A DNA stretch of 64,000 nucleotides from Undaria pinnatifida (Eukaryota > Sar > Phaeophyceae > Laminariales > Alariaceae). The notes under the pieces were generated by a model. The model saw only the letters and a program-made list of their open reading frames with translations. It ran no database searches and had not been told where the DNA came from. The stretch spans positions 11,871,845 to 11,935,844 of the forward strand of contig JABAKD010000015.1 of the NCBI GenBank assembly GCA_012845835.1, written 5' to 3'. The position numbers were made by a program, and so were the translations under genes. The first letter of the stretch is position 1; every line of letters starts with the position of its first letter. This document shows, one piece after another, positions 37,101-41,631 of the stretch.

Positions 37101-38247
37101 GTCTTCACGAGCGATGTTCAATGCACTGAACTGCCCCCCCGCAACGGAAGGGAAACGAACGACGACTGGCCTGCAAAAAACTACGAGTACAGCAACAGAA
37201 GAATACCACCGCCAGGTACCAACCTGATGCTAAACCTCAAGTCTATTTTATCAACAGTAGACAGAACTGAAGCAACGTATTTGGGTATAAAGTACTTGGA
37301 ATTAGTGAAGGATACTTTTCGTGTGCGTGGTGCGTAACCCGTTCAGAGCTTCACCGGCGTTTCTTGGGACAACTTGGGGACAAACTACTTGGAATTAGTG
37401 AAGGGTGTGTGTACGTACGGGCCTCACAAAACACGAGAGCCCAACCGATCCTCCACGAAGTTCTTGCAAAACAATTACTTGGAGTTAGTGATGAACATCC
37501 TTGGCGGGACGTGTAAGATGATGTGTAAATGCAGTAAAGCAGCAGCAACAGATAGTAGTACTGCTGCTGTACTCGTAGCAGGACGAAAGCACAAAATCCC
37601 ACCTGCGCTTCGGCCACCTCCCCCAGAAAGTTGACCAGCCTGGCATCCTCGCGCATCGACTCGTGCTCGCCCCCGACCAGCACCTCCTCCATCCTCGTTC
37701 TTACAGCCGCCGGCAAGTCCTTAACCTCTATCCCAGTGGTAGGGGCAGCAACAGCAGGAGCAGGGGCATCCGCAGCATCAGCAGCAGATTTTGGGGCACT
37801 CTTATCAGCACCATCTGCATCTTCGCTTTCGGGCACAGCAGCAGCAGTAGCAGCAACAGCAGCAGCAGCAGGGGTGCCCGCAGGCTCATCATCTGCTGGA
37901 GCAGCATCAACTGCTGCTTCTGCGGCTGCTTTTGCGGCGGCTTCCTCTTCTTTTGCAGGAGGCTCGCTAGTAGTAGGAGCAGCGACCGCATCAACCAAGG
38001 CAGGGTCCTCTTCTAGTGGCGCAGCATCCACCTCTGGCATGTTGGCGTCATCTGCGCTAGCATCAGGAGCAGGAGCGTCCGCAGCATCGGCATCGGGTGC
38101 AGCAGCAGCAGCAGCAGCAGCAGAATCCTCAGCAACATCCTCGCTGCCGGTTTCACCATTCTTCTGAGGCTCCTCAAAAGGGATCATCTCCTCCTCGGCA
38201 TCCATGTCCGCTGCCGGTCGGTCCATCGCTGGTGTATCGTCACTCAT
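8685..38247 (-). CDS. hnRNP Q/R-like protein with three AcD/NURR domains (seven exons assembled, 3' end not found)
   Basis: Joined exons, read downward: 38247-37603, 15817-15638, 15030-14939, 14033-13914, 13296-13146, 9500-9295, 8793-8685 (1503 nt, 501 codons, every junction GT-AG and in phase). Residues 1-171 are acidic and Ala-rich. Three copies of a roughly 70-residue unit follow at about 176-250, 279-346 and 439-501, with Gly/Tyr/Met/Pro-rich linkers between units 2 and 3. Each unit has the hnRNP Q acidic-domain pattern: LP-x-x-V, a basic/hydrophobic helix, a D-x-D-x-R turn, an A-x-x-x-L/F helix, then D-x-x-x-I-R-N-K-x-A-(F/Y)-L-M-(G/S)-I-L-R. In animals this domain occurs once, before RRMs, in hnRNP Q, hnRNP R, A1CF and DND1, and helps RNA binding. 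No RRM is seen here. The likely role is nuclear RNA binding. The start at 38247 follows a candidate 3' splice site (ctcttgcag); an upstream in-frame ATG lies at 38319. After 8685 a strong donor (gtgagc) points to further exons; reading through ends at TGA 8670-8672. Confidence 0.72.
8890..9052. repeat. CAA/CAG triplet microsatellite in intron 6
   Basis: Runs of AACAGC then AACAAC with few interruptions. On the sense (minus) strand the intron reads GTT/GCT repeats. The long Thr, Gln, Asn, Val and Cys frames here are artefacts of the repeat. Confidence 0.95.
9069..9209 (-). pseudogene. Decayed duplicate of exon 6 inside intron 6
   Basis: Read on the minus strand it parallels exon 6 from its GYGPPHMGMGHPGS part onward: GYNPPHLGMGHAGSTVILPP, then an in-frame stop, small indels, HLVS and a degraded YPGD. 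The donor is changed from gacag/gt to gacag/gc. The following bases (ccgttgc) still match the intron start after exon 6, so exon end and intron start were copied together. Confidence 0.8.
9295..9500 (-). CDS. Exon 6: Gly/Tyr/Pro linker and first half of AcD unit 3
   Basis: 206 nt: phase 0 in (acceptor tgtcggcag), 68 codons, phase 2 out (gacgacag before gtccgt). The first 42 residues are DYYGGGYGGGYGHPPP-like low complexity with a GYGPPHMGMGHPG motif. Then EILPPNVQLRLDHLVSTGFC and YPGDIDD open the third domain. A decayed copy of the second half of this exon sits in the next intron at about 9069-9209. Confidence 0.75.
9600..9900 (+). repeat. Dispersed repeat, copy at 24285-24500
   Basis: Shared blocks in order: tcttcgtgctcgcacctt, a ggtgggcaca block, gcgatccgtgcagtgtgtcg, tggcaagcc, ttggccttgggcat and gggtttccgca. 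It lies in intron 5 here and in intron 1 at the other site. Confidence 0.8.
9823..10460 (+). repeat. Tandem duplication, unit about 300-340 bp
   Basis: 9823-10120 and 10157-10450 share gtgtacgtacgtaaga, gagaggcagttttttccgcg, gcgaagatcgcagatgacag, cagcagcagcagt(t/a)ggcaac, gcgtgtcctcg and tttgtcaccccaccatacca-like blocks. The units differ by scattered substitutions and by indels. Confidence 0.8.
10600..11240. other. Intron 5 sequence, no exon seen
   Basis: Contains an AGT/AGC triplet run at 10850-10920 and TACCTGGTA at 10646. Nothing else stands out. Confidence 0.4.
11250..11668. mobile_element. Foldback element (long inverted repeat), about 420 bp
   Basis: The inner arms 11304-11465 and 11476-11638 are reverse complements almost base for base over about 160 bp with a loop of some 10 bp. 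Weaker complementarity continues outside: left gatcctctatgaagag pairs with right cttcttcaaagaggat, giving ends near 11250 and 11668. There is no coding capacity beyond shadow frames that are near mirror images. This is the form of a foldback MITE. No target-site duplication was identified. Confidence 0.85.
11670..13140. other. Intron 5 sequence, no exon seen
   Basis: Short frames only. A small duplication at 12755-12835 repeats gtgtttgtaacataaaa / gtgtatgtaacataaaa with atatacattg / acatacattg. TACCAGGTACC lies at 12751. Confidence 0.35.
13146..13296 (-). CDS. Exon 5: Gly/Tyr/Met-rich linker
   Basis: 151 nt, entering on phase 2 (AG+C gives Ser) and leaving on phase 0 before gtaag. After S-N-K it encodes a low-complexity stretch rich in Gly, Met, Tyr and Pro (for example GGRGVRMGMGGGAGMYGPGG, ending GPPPYA). 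Such linkers are typical of hnRNPs and favour condensation or protein contacts. An internal ATG at codon 4 could give a false start if the exon is read alone. Confidence 0.7.
13385..13880. repeat. Compound triplet microsatellite filling intron 4
   Basis: CAA/CAG units (13385-13640), then CCACGA/CCACCA units (13650-13800), then CAG/CAA again (13800-13880). In the sense strand of the gene these are GTT, GCT, GGT and CGT repeats. Long Thr and Val frames are artefacts. Confidence 0.95.
13914..14033 (-). CDS. Exon 4: second half of AcD unit 2
   Basis: 120 nt: one base completing Arg, 39 codons, then two bases (ag) before gtataac. It encodes CLVFFRDLTQEEAEAAMDEF then GHSDITSIRNKSAFLMSIL. The segment IRNKSAFLMSIL is nearly the diagnostic end of the hnRNP Q acidic domain (V-Q-N-K-S-A-F-L-C-G-V-M). 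Its acceptor position and phase are identical to those of exon 7, so units 2 and 3 probably arose by duplication of a two-exon module. Confidence 0.75.
14050..14930. other. Intron 3, no further exon seen
   Basis: 905 bp between exons 3 and 4. A T-rich 3' end on the sense strand precedes the gtgatggcgtag acceptor. No repeat was recognised. Confidence 0.5.
14939..15030 (-). CDS. Exon 3: first half of AcD unit 2
   Basis: 92 nt, entering on phase 0 after a TAG acceptor and leaving on phase 2 before gtaagc. It encodes AGVDGLSPSIAKRLEKLYAA followed by NFIQKSDVDQ and the first two bases of an Arg codon. The pattern matches the opening of units 1 and 3 (LP-x-x-V/I, R/K-L-E/D, D-V/I-D-x-R). The exon is too short to be noticed as an open frame and was found by asking what must precede exon 4. 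Confidence 0.7.
15638..15817 (-). CDS. Exon 2: second half of AcD unit 1 and a Met/Gly-rich tail
   Basis: Exactly 60 codons, phase 0 at both ends: acceptor acccaccag, donor gtgagg. The first 35 residues (ALAALNEYHAAVSETSVTIR, then NKPAYLMGILRKYKQ) complete the domain begun in exon 1; the join AEAQ/ALAAL sits where hnRNP Q has a continuous helix. The tail (NGATGGMATTPNAMGRMG) is a flexible linker. Two broken copies of this exon head lie upstream in intron 1. Confidence 0.75.
15855..16165. repeat. CAG/CAA/GGC triplet arrays flanking broken exon-2 copies
   Basis: Arrays at 15855-15955 and 16055-16165 (AGC, AAC and GGC units) bracket the partial exon copies described next. They are GCT/GTT/GCC on the sense strand. 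Confidence 0.9.
15963..16065 (-). pseudogene. Partial duplicate of exon 2 with its acceptor (copy b)
   Basis: On the minus strand an acceptor identical to that of exon 2 (acccaccag) is followed from 16017 by ALADLNEYHAAVSETSV. The copy then breaks off into CAN-type repeat coding Leu/Val. The 45 bp upstream of the acceptor also match (acgacgt-gaaata). Offset from exon 2 is exactly 200 bp. Confidence 0.88.
16162..16205 (-). pseudogene. Shorter duplicate of exon 2 head with acceptor (copy c)
   Basis: From 16187 downward: acceptor cttccaccag, then TLAAMNKYQ against ALAALNEYH of exon 2. It breaks off into the triplet array after about 26 bp. It is more diverged than copy b. Confidence 0.75.
16210..17020. 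other. Intron 1 sequence, no exon seen
   Basis: 16300-16405 contains an inverted pair (cacgattcgtgatga-like, 16315-16330 against 16385-16402). 16556-16605 has a tandem 21-bp unit (caccgaggatctcgccgtgg twice). Confidence 0.4.
17025..17165 (+). repeat. Dispersed repeat M, second copy at 33790-33935
   Basis: Shared blocks: tttgttgcttgccttagtc, gaccattgacca, accgttcctactcct, gagacacctccaac. Both copies are preceded by a G-run. Confidence 0.8.
17213..17270 (+). repeat. 9-bp minisatellite (CCACCTCGA)n
   Basis: About six units with single substitutions. Confidence 0.85.
17913..18736 (+). repeat. Perfect tandem duplication, 412-bp unit
   Basis: Unit 1 is 17913-18324, unit 2 is 18325-18736. I see no difference between the units, and the frames inside them translate identically. 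Each unit also holds an internal 33-bp duplication (ctcgttctttccaacggt twice). A diverged third relative lies upstream at 17655-17860 (gaggcgatactgttggtatg, gacaccac, ggtggtgtcatctgcttt). Mixed T-rich sequence; no gene recognised. Confidence 0.93.
18737..18850 (-). repeat. Dispersed family E copy
   Basis: Read on the minus strand: ccacctgtctactatacatc, cagcac.agcagtgtccgtg, ccgatgcctcc, acgacctct, gtcacaaactg. See the copies at 31390-31525 and 53830-53965. Confidence 0.65.
18920..19135. mobile_element. Probable small palindromic element with CCCTATA/AGTGCGGT words
   Basis: Repeats of aatagtgcggtatccctata, aaggcggtatcccgat, ctataaggtggtc, ctgtatagcgcagtcccata. The same word set marks 26441-26617, 32960-33120, 35890-36005, 36620-36710 and 37000-37090. 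Confidence 0.45.
19630..19890 (+). mobile_element. SINE family 2 copy, interrupted by a GTACAGCA array
   Basis: cgatgcgagtcgacgaggga starts the body. It is split by repeated cagcagtacagcagtac (19675-19752), then resumes with tgaaggca, gtggacgggggagaag, gcctgctta, ccccggctactgagtta and an A-rich end near 19875-19890. Compare 22490-22770 and 30890-31235. Confidence 0.7.
20310..20402 (-). repeat. GGGGACA family copy
   Basis: Reverse complement of 8310-8405: ggggttcgggggctc, aattactcggatttatt, ggggacaaaat, aactggaaacccg. Confidence 0.85.
20480..20612 (+). repeat. AT-rich minisatellite (ATATCACATAGCCTATAAT-type)
   Basis: Degenerate units of about 25-28 bp: catatcacataacctaatat, gatatcac.tag.cctataatat. 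The same array type recurs at 23875-24025. Confidence 0.8.
20680..21660 (+). repeat. Rearranged duplication with tRNA-like segments (SINE family 3)
   Basis: Block A (ttctcggtcaaat, gttcgag.gccg, aagcgagaag.gcg, then tatttccaaattggc) occurs at 20690-20945 and 21505-21640. Block B (tagctcagtgggcagtgct, gtgtcgtgagttcgactctc, then gcgtgcgcgctg and gaatgattat) occurs at 21015-21150 and 21315-21420, with a head piece at 21475-21495. Block B has a tRNA A-box (TAGCTCAGTGG) and B-box (GAGTTCGACTC) but is too short to fold as a full tRNA. Confidence 0.6.
22196..22485 (-). mobile_element. tRNA-derived SINE family 1 copy
   Basis: On the minus strand: aataggtcagcttcttcgtg, B-box gagttcgaatctc, cgagtgcgtactcgta, gggactttttcttgtg, gcggaaagcacgagagcgtg, aaccctatgcgcc, gtgaccacggcttgt, then an A-rich end (poly-T at 22199-22207 on the plus strand). 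Near-identical in order to the full copy at 40951-41275. Confidence 0.85.
22490..22770 (+). mobile_element. tRNA-derived SINE family 2 copy
   Basis: B-box gagttcgattcccacc (22493), then gctgagagcgcccagcagcg, aattcgacgcgagtcgacga, tgaaggcacgtgccg, tggggagggaggaggaaggc, ccccggatctgagttac, ending in an A13 tail at about 22758-22770. It abuts the head of a family-1 SINE in the opposite orientation. Confidence 0.82.
22780..23870. other. Intron 1 sequence; short duplication, no gene accepted
   Basis: 23130-23250 holds a tandem pair of about 58 bp (cgatttcgacaacgtgaa, gcacccgcgaagcaaagac). The overlapping frames at 23096-23503 (minus) and 23387-23761 (plus) have mixed composition but no recognisable domain. 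One of them could be a remnant. Confidence 0.35.
23875..24025 (+). repeat. AT-rich minisatellite, second array
   Basis: At least five units of cctataatat(t/g)atatcacata type with 25-28 bp spacing, as at 20480-20612. Confidence 0.85.
24285..24500 (+). repeat. Dispersed repeat, copy of 9600-9900
   Basis: Same block order as 9600-9900, ending in cctcgggtttccgcaacatc. Downstream cagcagcaccaccagcaggtaaca (in pieces, 24665-24700) continues the resemblance to the 9.9-10.4 kb units. Confidence 0.8.
24700..26400. other. Intron 1 sequence, no gene accepted
   Basis: Frames at 24438-25298 are short. An A18 run at about 25533-25550 and another at 26169-26187 may be tails of old retroposed fragments; after the second, tcgaaattcgtcgaactcac is a K-family end word. 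Confidence 0.3.
26441..26617. mobile_element. Mariner-like MITE candidate, about 175 bp
   Basis: Left end TA then cagtccctctataccgccgg. The right end, reverse complemented, is TA then gtgctccctctctattgccg. Ends are imperfect inverted repeats flanked by TA, as in Tc1/mariner elements. The inside repeats ccggctgagcagtgccggct and tatagtgcc words. Confidence 0.55.
26765..26924. mobile_element. Small MITE sharing termini with the element at 56905-57670
   Basis: Left end atgtcaggaggcggtcaggc; right end, reverse complemented, atgtcaggagacggc. The core TGTCAGGAG(A/G)C is that of the 766-bp element at 56.9 kb. Internal gcggtcagtcaagg and ggcatcagtcaaggc words mirror its TTGAC/GTCAAG subterminal repeats. 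No target duplication is clear. Confidence 0.65.
27345..27480 (+). repeat. Dispersed family E copy
   Basis: ttcacattaaacc, ctcagagtccgtgctga, tcattccaaagagatac, tgtggtcacagactgtgaaa, cagag. Compare 31390-31525. Confidence 0.7.
27678..27728 (+). repeat. 7-bp minisatellite (AAGTCGG)n
   Basis: About seven units with A/G variation. Confidence 0.85.
27845..28140 (+). mobile_element. SINE family 1 copy, head truncated
   Basis: aggtcatgagttcaagtctc (B-box), accgagtgcatactcgt, ggggactttttcccggg, gagcggaaagcgcgagagcg, tgagttagcaa, gtgggaatgtcgaaccctgt, gcgaccacggcttgtccaga. Confidence 0.85.
28300..28375 (-). repeat. Family L fragment
   Basis: tcctccggcggatgggggaa then gaagctttagctcaccacac. Matches the starts at 34449-34600 and, reversed, 60036-60187. 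Confidence 0.7.
28385..28680 (-). mobile_element. SINE family 1 copy with tRNA-like head
   Basis: On the minus strand the head reads gccgatggtatagcaagtg (A-box region) and cccgggttcgagccccc (B-box, 28575-28592). The body has the gtgaaatgaaggcacgtacc and gtgaccacggcta blocks (28447-28500). The head differs from other family-1 copies. Confidence 0.65.
28760..29670. other. Intron 1 sequence, no gene seen
   Basis: 29300-29400 repeats a cgtgttcggtcatatcccac word twice (29313, 29367), with related aagaccg words at 29090-29450. Nothing coding. Confidence 0.4.
29675..30677. mobile_element. TIR element (family A), 1003 bp, non-autonomous
   Basis: Begins cgagtgtttgcgttaaa and ends with its exact 17-bp reverse complement. 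ATT borders both ends, a possible 3-bp target duplication. A shorter relative at 57951-58629 shares both ends and most of the interior. The interior has no transposase; it includes GCC/CTG triplet runs (30175-30225, 30395-30450). The copy carries about 320 bp (about 30000-30320) that the relative lacks. Confidence 0.85.
30715..30805 (+). repeat. Dispersed family E copy
   Basis: atttagtgtccgtgctgact, tgctagagaaatgcaagctc, tctgtggttacaaccacgag, gcagaga. It begins about 40 bp after the TIR element. Confidence 0.6.
30890..31235 (-). mobile_element. SINE family 2 copy with tRNA-like head
   Basis: Head on the minus strand: gccggtcgccctggtggtcg (A-box tggtcgaatgg) and gtcagaggttcaagtctcgg (B-box). 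Body: actgccgagagcgctctata, gcgtgggtgagcacaattcg, acgcgagtcgacgatggaag, tgaaggcgcgtaccgtagtg, gaagaaagagcctgctt. Confidence 0.85.
31390..31525 (+). repeat. Dispersed family E, reference copy
   Basis: Blocks in order: cttccacccatctgcatcc, cgtgtccgtgccgatgcctt, ccagagagacgacctctgtg, gtcacgaaggacaagacaga, gatacacatc, atatcgcaaacacag. Other copies: 18737, 27345, 30715, 31820 (part), 41860 (minus), 53830, 60835 (minus). Confidence 0.75.
31750..32890. repeat. Diverged tandem units, about 230-350 bp
   Basis: Units share accaccagcaacagc, cggtagaaggcctt-type and tgcaacttgaacaacctttc, gtttcaaacgggtttccgtc, ggattcgtggtgttc blocks. Positions: part at 31765-31830, 32240-32440, 32575-32770, and part at 32800-32890. 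On the minus strand two units keep an open frame with a shared K-x-K-R-K-(V/I)-x-Q-V-A-x-R segment. No protein family was recognised. Confidence 0.55.
32960..33120. repeat. AGTGCGGT-word repeat
   Basis: tagtgcgatcctttagtgca, cagtttagtgcggtgg, cgatagtgcggggtcccagt, tcagtgccgg. Same word set as at 35890-36005 and 36620-36710. Confidence 0.5.
33790..33935 (+). repeat. Dispersed repeat M copy
   Basis: See 17025-17165. Confidence 0.8.
33944..34017 (+). repeat. 15-bp minisatellite (TTTTTCTTTTTGCTC)n
   Basis: Four and a half nearly perfect units; the minus strand is pure purine apart from one C per unit. Confidence 0.92.
34449..34600 (-). mobile_element. Family L, retroposon-like, with poly-A on the minus strand
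   Basis: Poly-T at 34451-34461, then tcctccggcggaggggg, gctcaagctcaccacacttc, cacgtatttcatacgcgtcg, tgtgtcgatttaactcagtt, gctttcgcaaaccaacgcta. The reverse complement, with an A tail, is at 60036-60187. Confidence 0.75.
34600..35250 (+). repeat. Interspersed family K, long copy
   Basis: Start tacactccagctgtgagatt, then tttgcaagctctgtgtgata, ctccgatcgcgcgtattacg, gttgtgtgtcctcatttagg, gccgactcccct-type block, cctgtaagtcgaataaccgg, G-run, tgtcgcatagatataggggt, ggtctaagcgatggtgcggg, and aggtggggcgtttgagcaag. The same order, reversed, occurs at 43085-43875 and 44830-45825. It has no coding capacity and unknown class. Confidence 0.8.
35260..35880. other. Intron 1 sequence, no gene seen
   Basis: TACCTGGTACCAGGTA (35576-35591) is a perfect 16-bp palindrome. 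The rest is unremarkable. Confidence 0.4.
35890..36005. mobile_element. AGTGCGGT palindromic element
   Basis: Left agtgggagtcccactttagt, gcggtggg; right, as reverse complement, atcccacttgagtgcggtac. Internal copies of ccgcactcaag and gcatcagtgcgg. Similar pieces lie at 36620-36710 (tcccgcttgagtgcgg twice) and 37000-37090. Confidence 0.55.
36010..36610. other. Intron 1 sequence, no gene seen
   Basis: Short frames on both strands; no repeat recognised. Confidence 0.35.
36620..37090. repeat. Cluster of AGTGCGGT and ACTTGGANTTAG words
   Basis: AGTGCGGT-type palindromes at 36625-36710 and 37005-37090. acttggagttagagcagg at 36791 and acttgggtttagtgaagg at 36931 lie between them. Confidence 0.5.
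37275..37500 (+). repeat. Three spaced copies of TACTTGGAATTAGTGAAGG-type word
   Basis: At about 37295, 37389 and 37474, each preceded by a gacaaa/tataaag/aacaat word and spaced about 90 bp. Related words at 8365, 31951, 36791 and 36931. Confidence 0.65.
37603..38247 (-). CDS. Exon 1: acidic Ala-rich N-terminus and first half of AcD unit 1
   Basis: 215 codons, ending on phase 0 at CAG before gtggga. It begins MSDDTPAMDRPAADMDAEEE and is rich in Asp, Glu, Ala and Pro, with an eight-Ala run coded by a GCA/GCT microsatellite near 38100-38125. The last 44 residues (GIEVKDLPAAV...GEVAEAQ) match the first helices of the hnRNP Q acidic domain. The frame stays open for another 80 codons into intron 1, but that stretch turns into repeat-coded Tyr/Leu and reads as intron. 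The first in-frame ATG is at 38319; I prefer 38247 because a pyrimidine-rich AG acceptor lies just before it, which suggests an intron in the 5' UTR. Confidence 0.7.
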
Positions 38248-38349
38248 TACTGCAAGAGGGTAGGGTGCACAGGGTAAATCTGTTGCAGGGCCCCCAGCAG
38301 GAGCAGCAGGAAGGAGCATTTTATTTTCGAAAAGGGTTTCCACACATTT

Positions 38350-38860
38350 CTTTATACCGGGGATGTCTGTAAATTTCCCCGGGTCTAAAATGAATCATTT
38401 GAATGGCGGTGGTTGAGGTTATTTCGTATGTTTGCTGCTGCTGCTTTGCTGTGCTGCCATACGCGTACTTTATGTATGTCAACGCGATGCTGCTGAGCTC
38501 TTCTTGCAGAGCATCGTGCTGTTGGGCCGGGGGAGAGCCGTGCTGTGGTTGCGGACGGAAACGCAGACAGACAGGAATCTTAACTTCAACAAACAACGTA
38601 ATTTTGTGGCAGTTTTTTCATCAATAATCCGATCAATCTCATCAACAGCAGCAGCAGTGAAAAAAACAATAAAAATAACTAATAAATTATTGCTGCTGTG
38701 TTTTGATTATTATGTATCGTATGTATGTGTCGATGAGACCTCCTTCCTCGCTGCCTGCTGCTGTCGCCTCTTCTCCATCCAGGGCGGAGTAGAAGGAGTA
38801 TCATACTACATAAATAATAGTCGTCGTAGAATTGAATCTCGCTCCGCTAAAAAAGTCAAC
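38350..38860. other. Region upstream of the assembled gene
   Basis: Candidate promoter/5' UTR side of the hnRNP-Q-like gene. No TATA box or other element can be named with confidence. CTG/CAG triplets occur at 38435-38450 and 38645-38660. Confidence 0.25.
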
Positions 38861-39295
38861 CATGCGGGTTCGAACCCTCCCGAGCTCCCCCCGTCGTGCT
38901 GGTTGCTCGTCGTGCTGGTTGGTACAGAAGGGACTTCACTTTTTTTTTCTTGCTCCTCGTTGTTGTGCGTAAAAAAATGACGAGCGGAAAGTGCGAGAAG
39001 AGAGCTTGAATGATTGAGTGAGAAATAACTTAACGAAAATCTGCGGGCGAACGAGCGCACACATACAGGAGGCGTTCGTCGTTGTTAGTTATTTTCGTGC
39101 TGGTTGGTACAGAAGAAGGGACTTCACTTTTTTTTTTTTGCTTCCTTCCTCGTTGTTGTGAGTAAAAAAAATGACGAGCGGAAAGTAAGTGCAAGGAGAG
39201 AGAGAGAGCTTGATTGAGTGAGAAATAACGTAGCGAAAACCTACGGACGAACGAGCGCACACAGACAGGAGGAGGCGTTCGTCGTTAGTTATTTA
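38860..39295 (+). repeat. tRNA-like/SINE-related unit in tandem, period about 185 bp
   Basis: A gcgggttcgaaccctcccga B-box-like head (38866) is followed by two units starting cgtgctggttggtacagaag at 38911 and 39096. Each has tgacgagcggaaagt, attgagtgagaaataac, gcgaacgagcgcaca and ggaggcgttcgtcgtt. The gacgagcggaaag word is shared with SINE family 1. Confidence 0.65.
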
Positions 39296-39395
39296 TTGTT
39301 GAGCTCATCACGTCCGTACGCTCCAAGCACCTAGCTAGTAATAATAATAATAGTATCCTAGCTATCGCTGGTAAAACAACTGAAAAAAAAAGTGG

Positions 39396-39763
<368 letters not shown>

Positions 39764-39769
39764 AAATAA

Positions 39770-40231
39770 AGCTAAGAACCCTGTCTAATCTATTATTATT
39801 ATGTGCGATACATACTCTACATACATCATACATACATACAGAAAAAAAAGCAATGATAATAATGAGAAGGCACAACAACATGATATATTATTATATACAT
39901 ACATACATACATACATATAGTATTCCGGGGGTAAGGATGTATTATAAAAAATAGGATATATATTATATATATGGACTATTAATAATAATAGTCTTCTACT
40001 AACAACTAGTAGTCTAGGCACCTATTATTACTACTACATACATTATTATTACCTGTGACCACAACACGGCTGATGATCCAGAACGTAAAACTTCTTCCGG
40101 GCCGGGTTGATTTGATCAGGATGGAGAGAGTACAAAAAAAGCGAGGATTACAAATAAAATAAAATGGTATCATGATTGACGTCGATAGAAGATCAGATAG
40201 AAGATGGAGAACTCAATAATAAGCAGCAAGC

Positions 40232-40272
<41 letters not shown>

Positions 40273-40340
40273 ACTTATAGTAGTATTAGTGATCAATAAA
40301 TAAATGCCAGAGGTAGTAAGAAGGGCCTGCTATTATTAAT
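39770..40340. other. AT-rich low-complexity sequence
   Basis: CATA and TATA runs (39825-39975) and a (TAG)n run at 40234-40274. No gene. Confidence 0.7.
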
Positions 40341-40499
40341 TGTGTGATTGAATGTTTGTTGTTGATGATGCAGAACTAATAATTATGAATGAATGCATGC
40401 ATCGTGTTGTGGTCCTTCGTGCGCACGGGTCGCGGGGTTGGTTGCATTTTGTCTCCAATAAAAAAAATATGATATTATTATTATTATTATTGTTAAACA

Positions 40500-40619
<120 letters not shown>

Positions 40620-40950
40620 TTAGACTTACTTTTCAACTTCCTTTTGTCAACTCCTTCCTGTGCACGCACACACAACACACACATACATGCATACATTGTA
40701 TATAGTCTAATGCCATACTTCGAAGTACATAAAACTATCTACACTCTTTTTAGGGGGGGGAGGGGCGGGTGTTTCTGGCGGGGGCGGGGTGCAATCAAGA
40801 TCATCACCGTGGGGGGGGTAAGCATACAACAACACACACATAATAATACATGAAACAAAGGACTAACAACCAAAACCCCTTTTTAGCGTATGTATGTATA
40901 CTATGTGCACCTGCCCGTGAATATCTTCTGCGGCGTGCATATATATATGA

Positions 40951-41275
40951 CCGGTCGCCCCGGTGGCGTATCAGGTTATCCTCGAGCCTGGTATTATAGG
41001 TCAGTTTCTTCGTGAGTTCGAGCCCCGCCGAGTGCATCCTCGTATAAATTCGTTGGGACTTTTTCTTGTGGACAAATTGACTTGCGGAAAGCGCGAGAGC
41101 GTGAGTTAGCAACACTCGATGAACAATCGACGAGCAGTGGGATTGCTGAACCCTATGCGCGATAAAAATTGAAGGCAAGAACCGGGGAGGAGAAGGGATG
41201 ACACCTGTGACCACGGCTTGTCCAGAAGCTGGAAAGTAAAAGTGTGCAAAAAAAAAAAAAAAAAAAAAAAAAAAA
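40951..41275 (+). mobile_element. Full-length tRNA-derived SINE (family 1) with A28 tail
   Basis: tRNA-like head 40951-41040: ccggtcgccccggtggcgta, A-box tggcgtatcagg (40964), B-box gagttcgagcccc (41014), spaced as in a long-variable-arm tRNA. Body: gggactttttcttgtgga, ttgcggaaagcgcgagagcg, ctgaaccctatgcgcga, cacggcttgtccagaagctg. The tail of 28 A at 41248-41275 suggests this is one of the youngest copies. Confidence 0.9.
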
Positions 41276-41631
41276 TGTAGCGCTGCTCGATAACCTGTTC
41301 CTGACCGTCGGTTCACTGAATGAACAATCTTCGGGCCTTGTTTCCACTAATACCCCACTAATTCCTTCACAACTGCTGTATCAGGTGCGTAGGGAATTTT
41401 ATTTGTCGTTTTCAAGCAAGCGGTTGCTTGCGTTGACATATATAGACTACCTGGCTTGACGTAAAGGAAAGGAACACCGCTCAGCGATCATCTACAACTA
41501 CTACTACACTCCAGGGCATGTTTTCACGAGAGCACCACTAACAAGAGCACCAGACATGGACGCGACATCTACAGGACCACAACATCTATCTTCGGCGACA
41601 GCGGGAGAAAACAGGGCGTATAATCGTACAC

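Noticed and set aside
37631-38167. 178-codon plus-strand frame rich in Ser/Ala
   Set aside because: Antisense shadow of exon 1, whose minus frame has domain similarity and fitting splice sites.
38830-38890. A tRNA gene around gcgggttcgaaccctcccga
   Set aside because: The self-complementary T-arm is present, but I could not find matching D, anticodon and acceptor stems. It fits a SINE-type head better.
40951-41040. A functional tRNA gene
   Set aside because: A and B boxes are present but the sequence continues into a SINE body with poly-A, and the acceptor stem ends do not pair convincingly.
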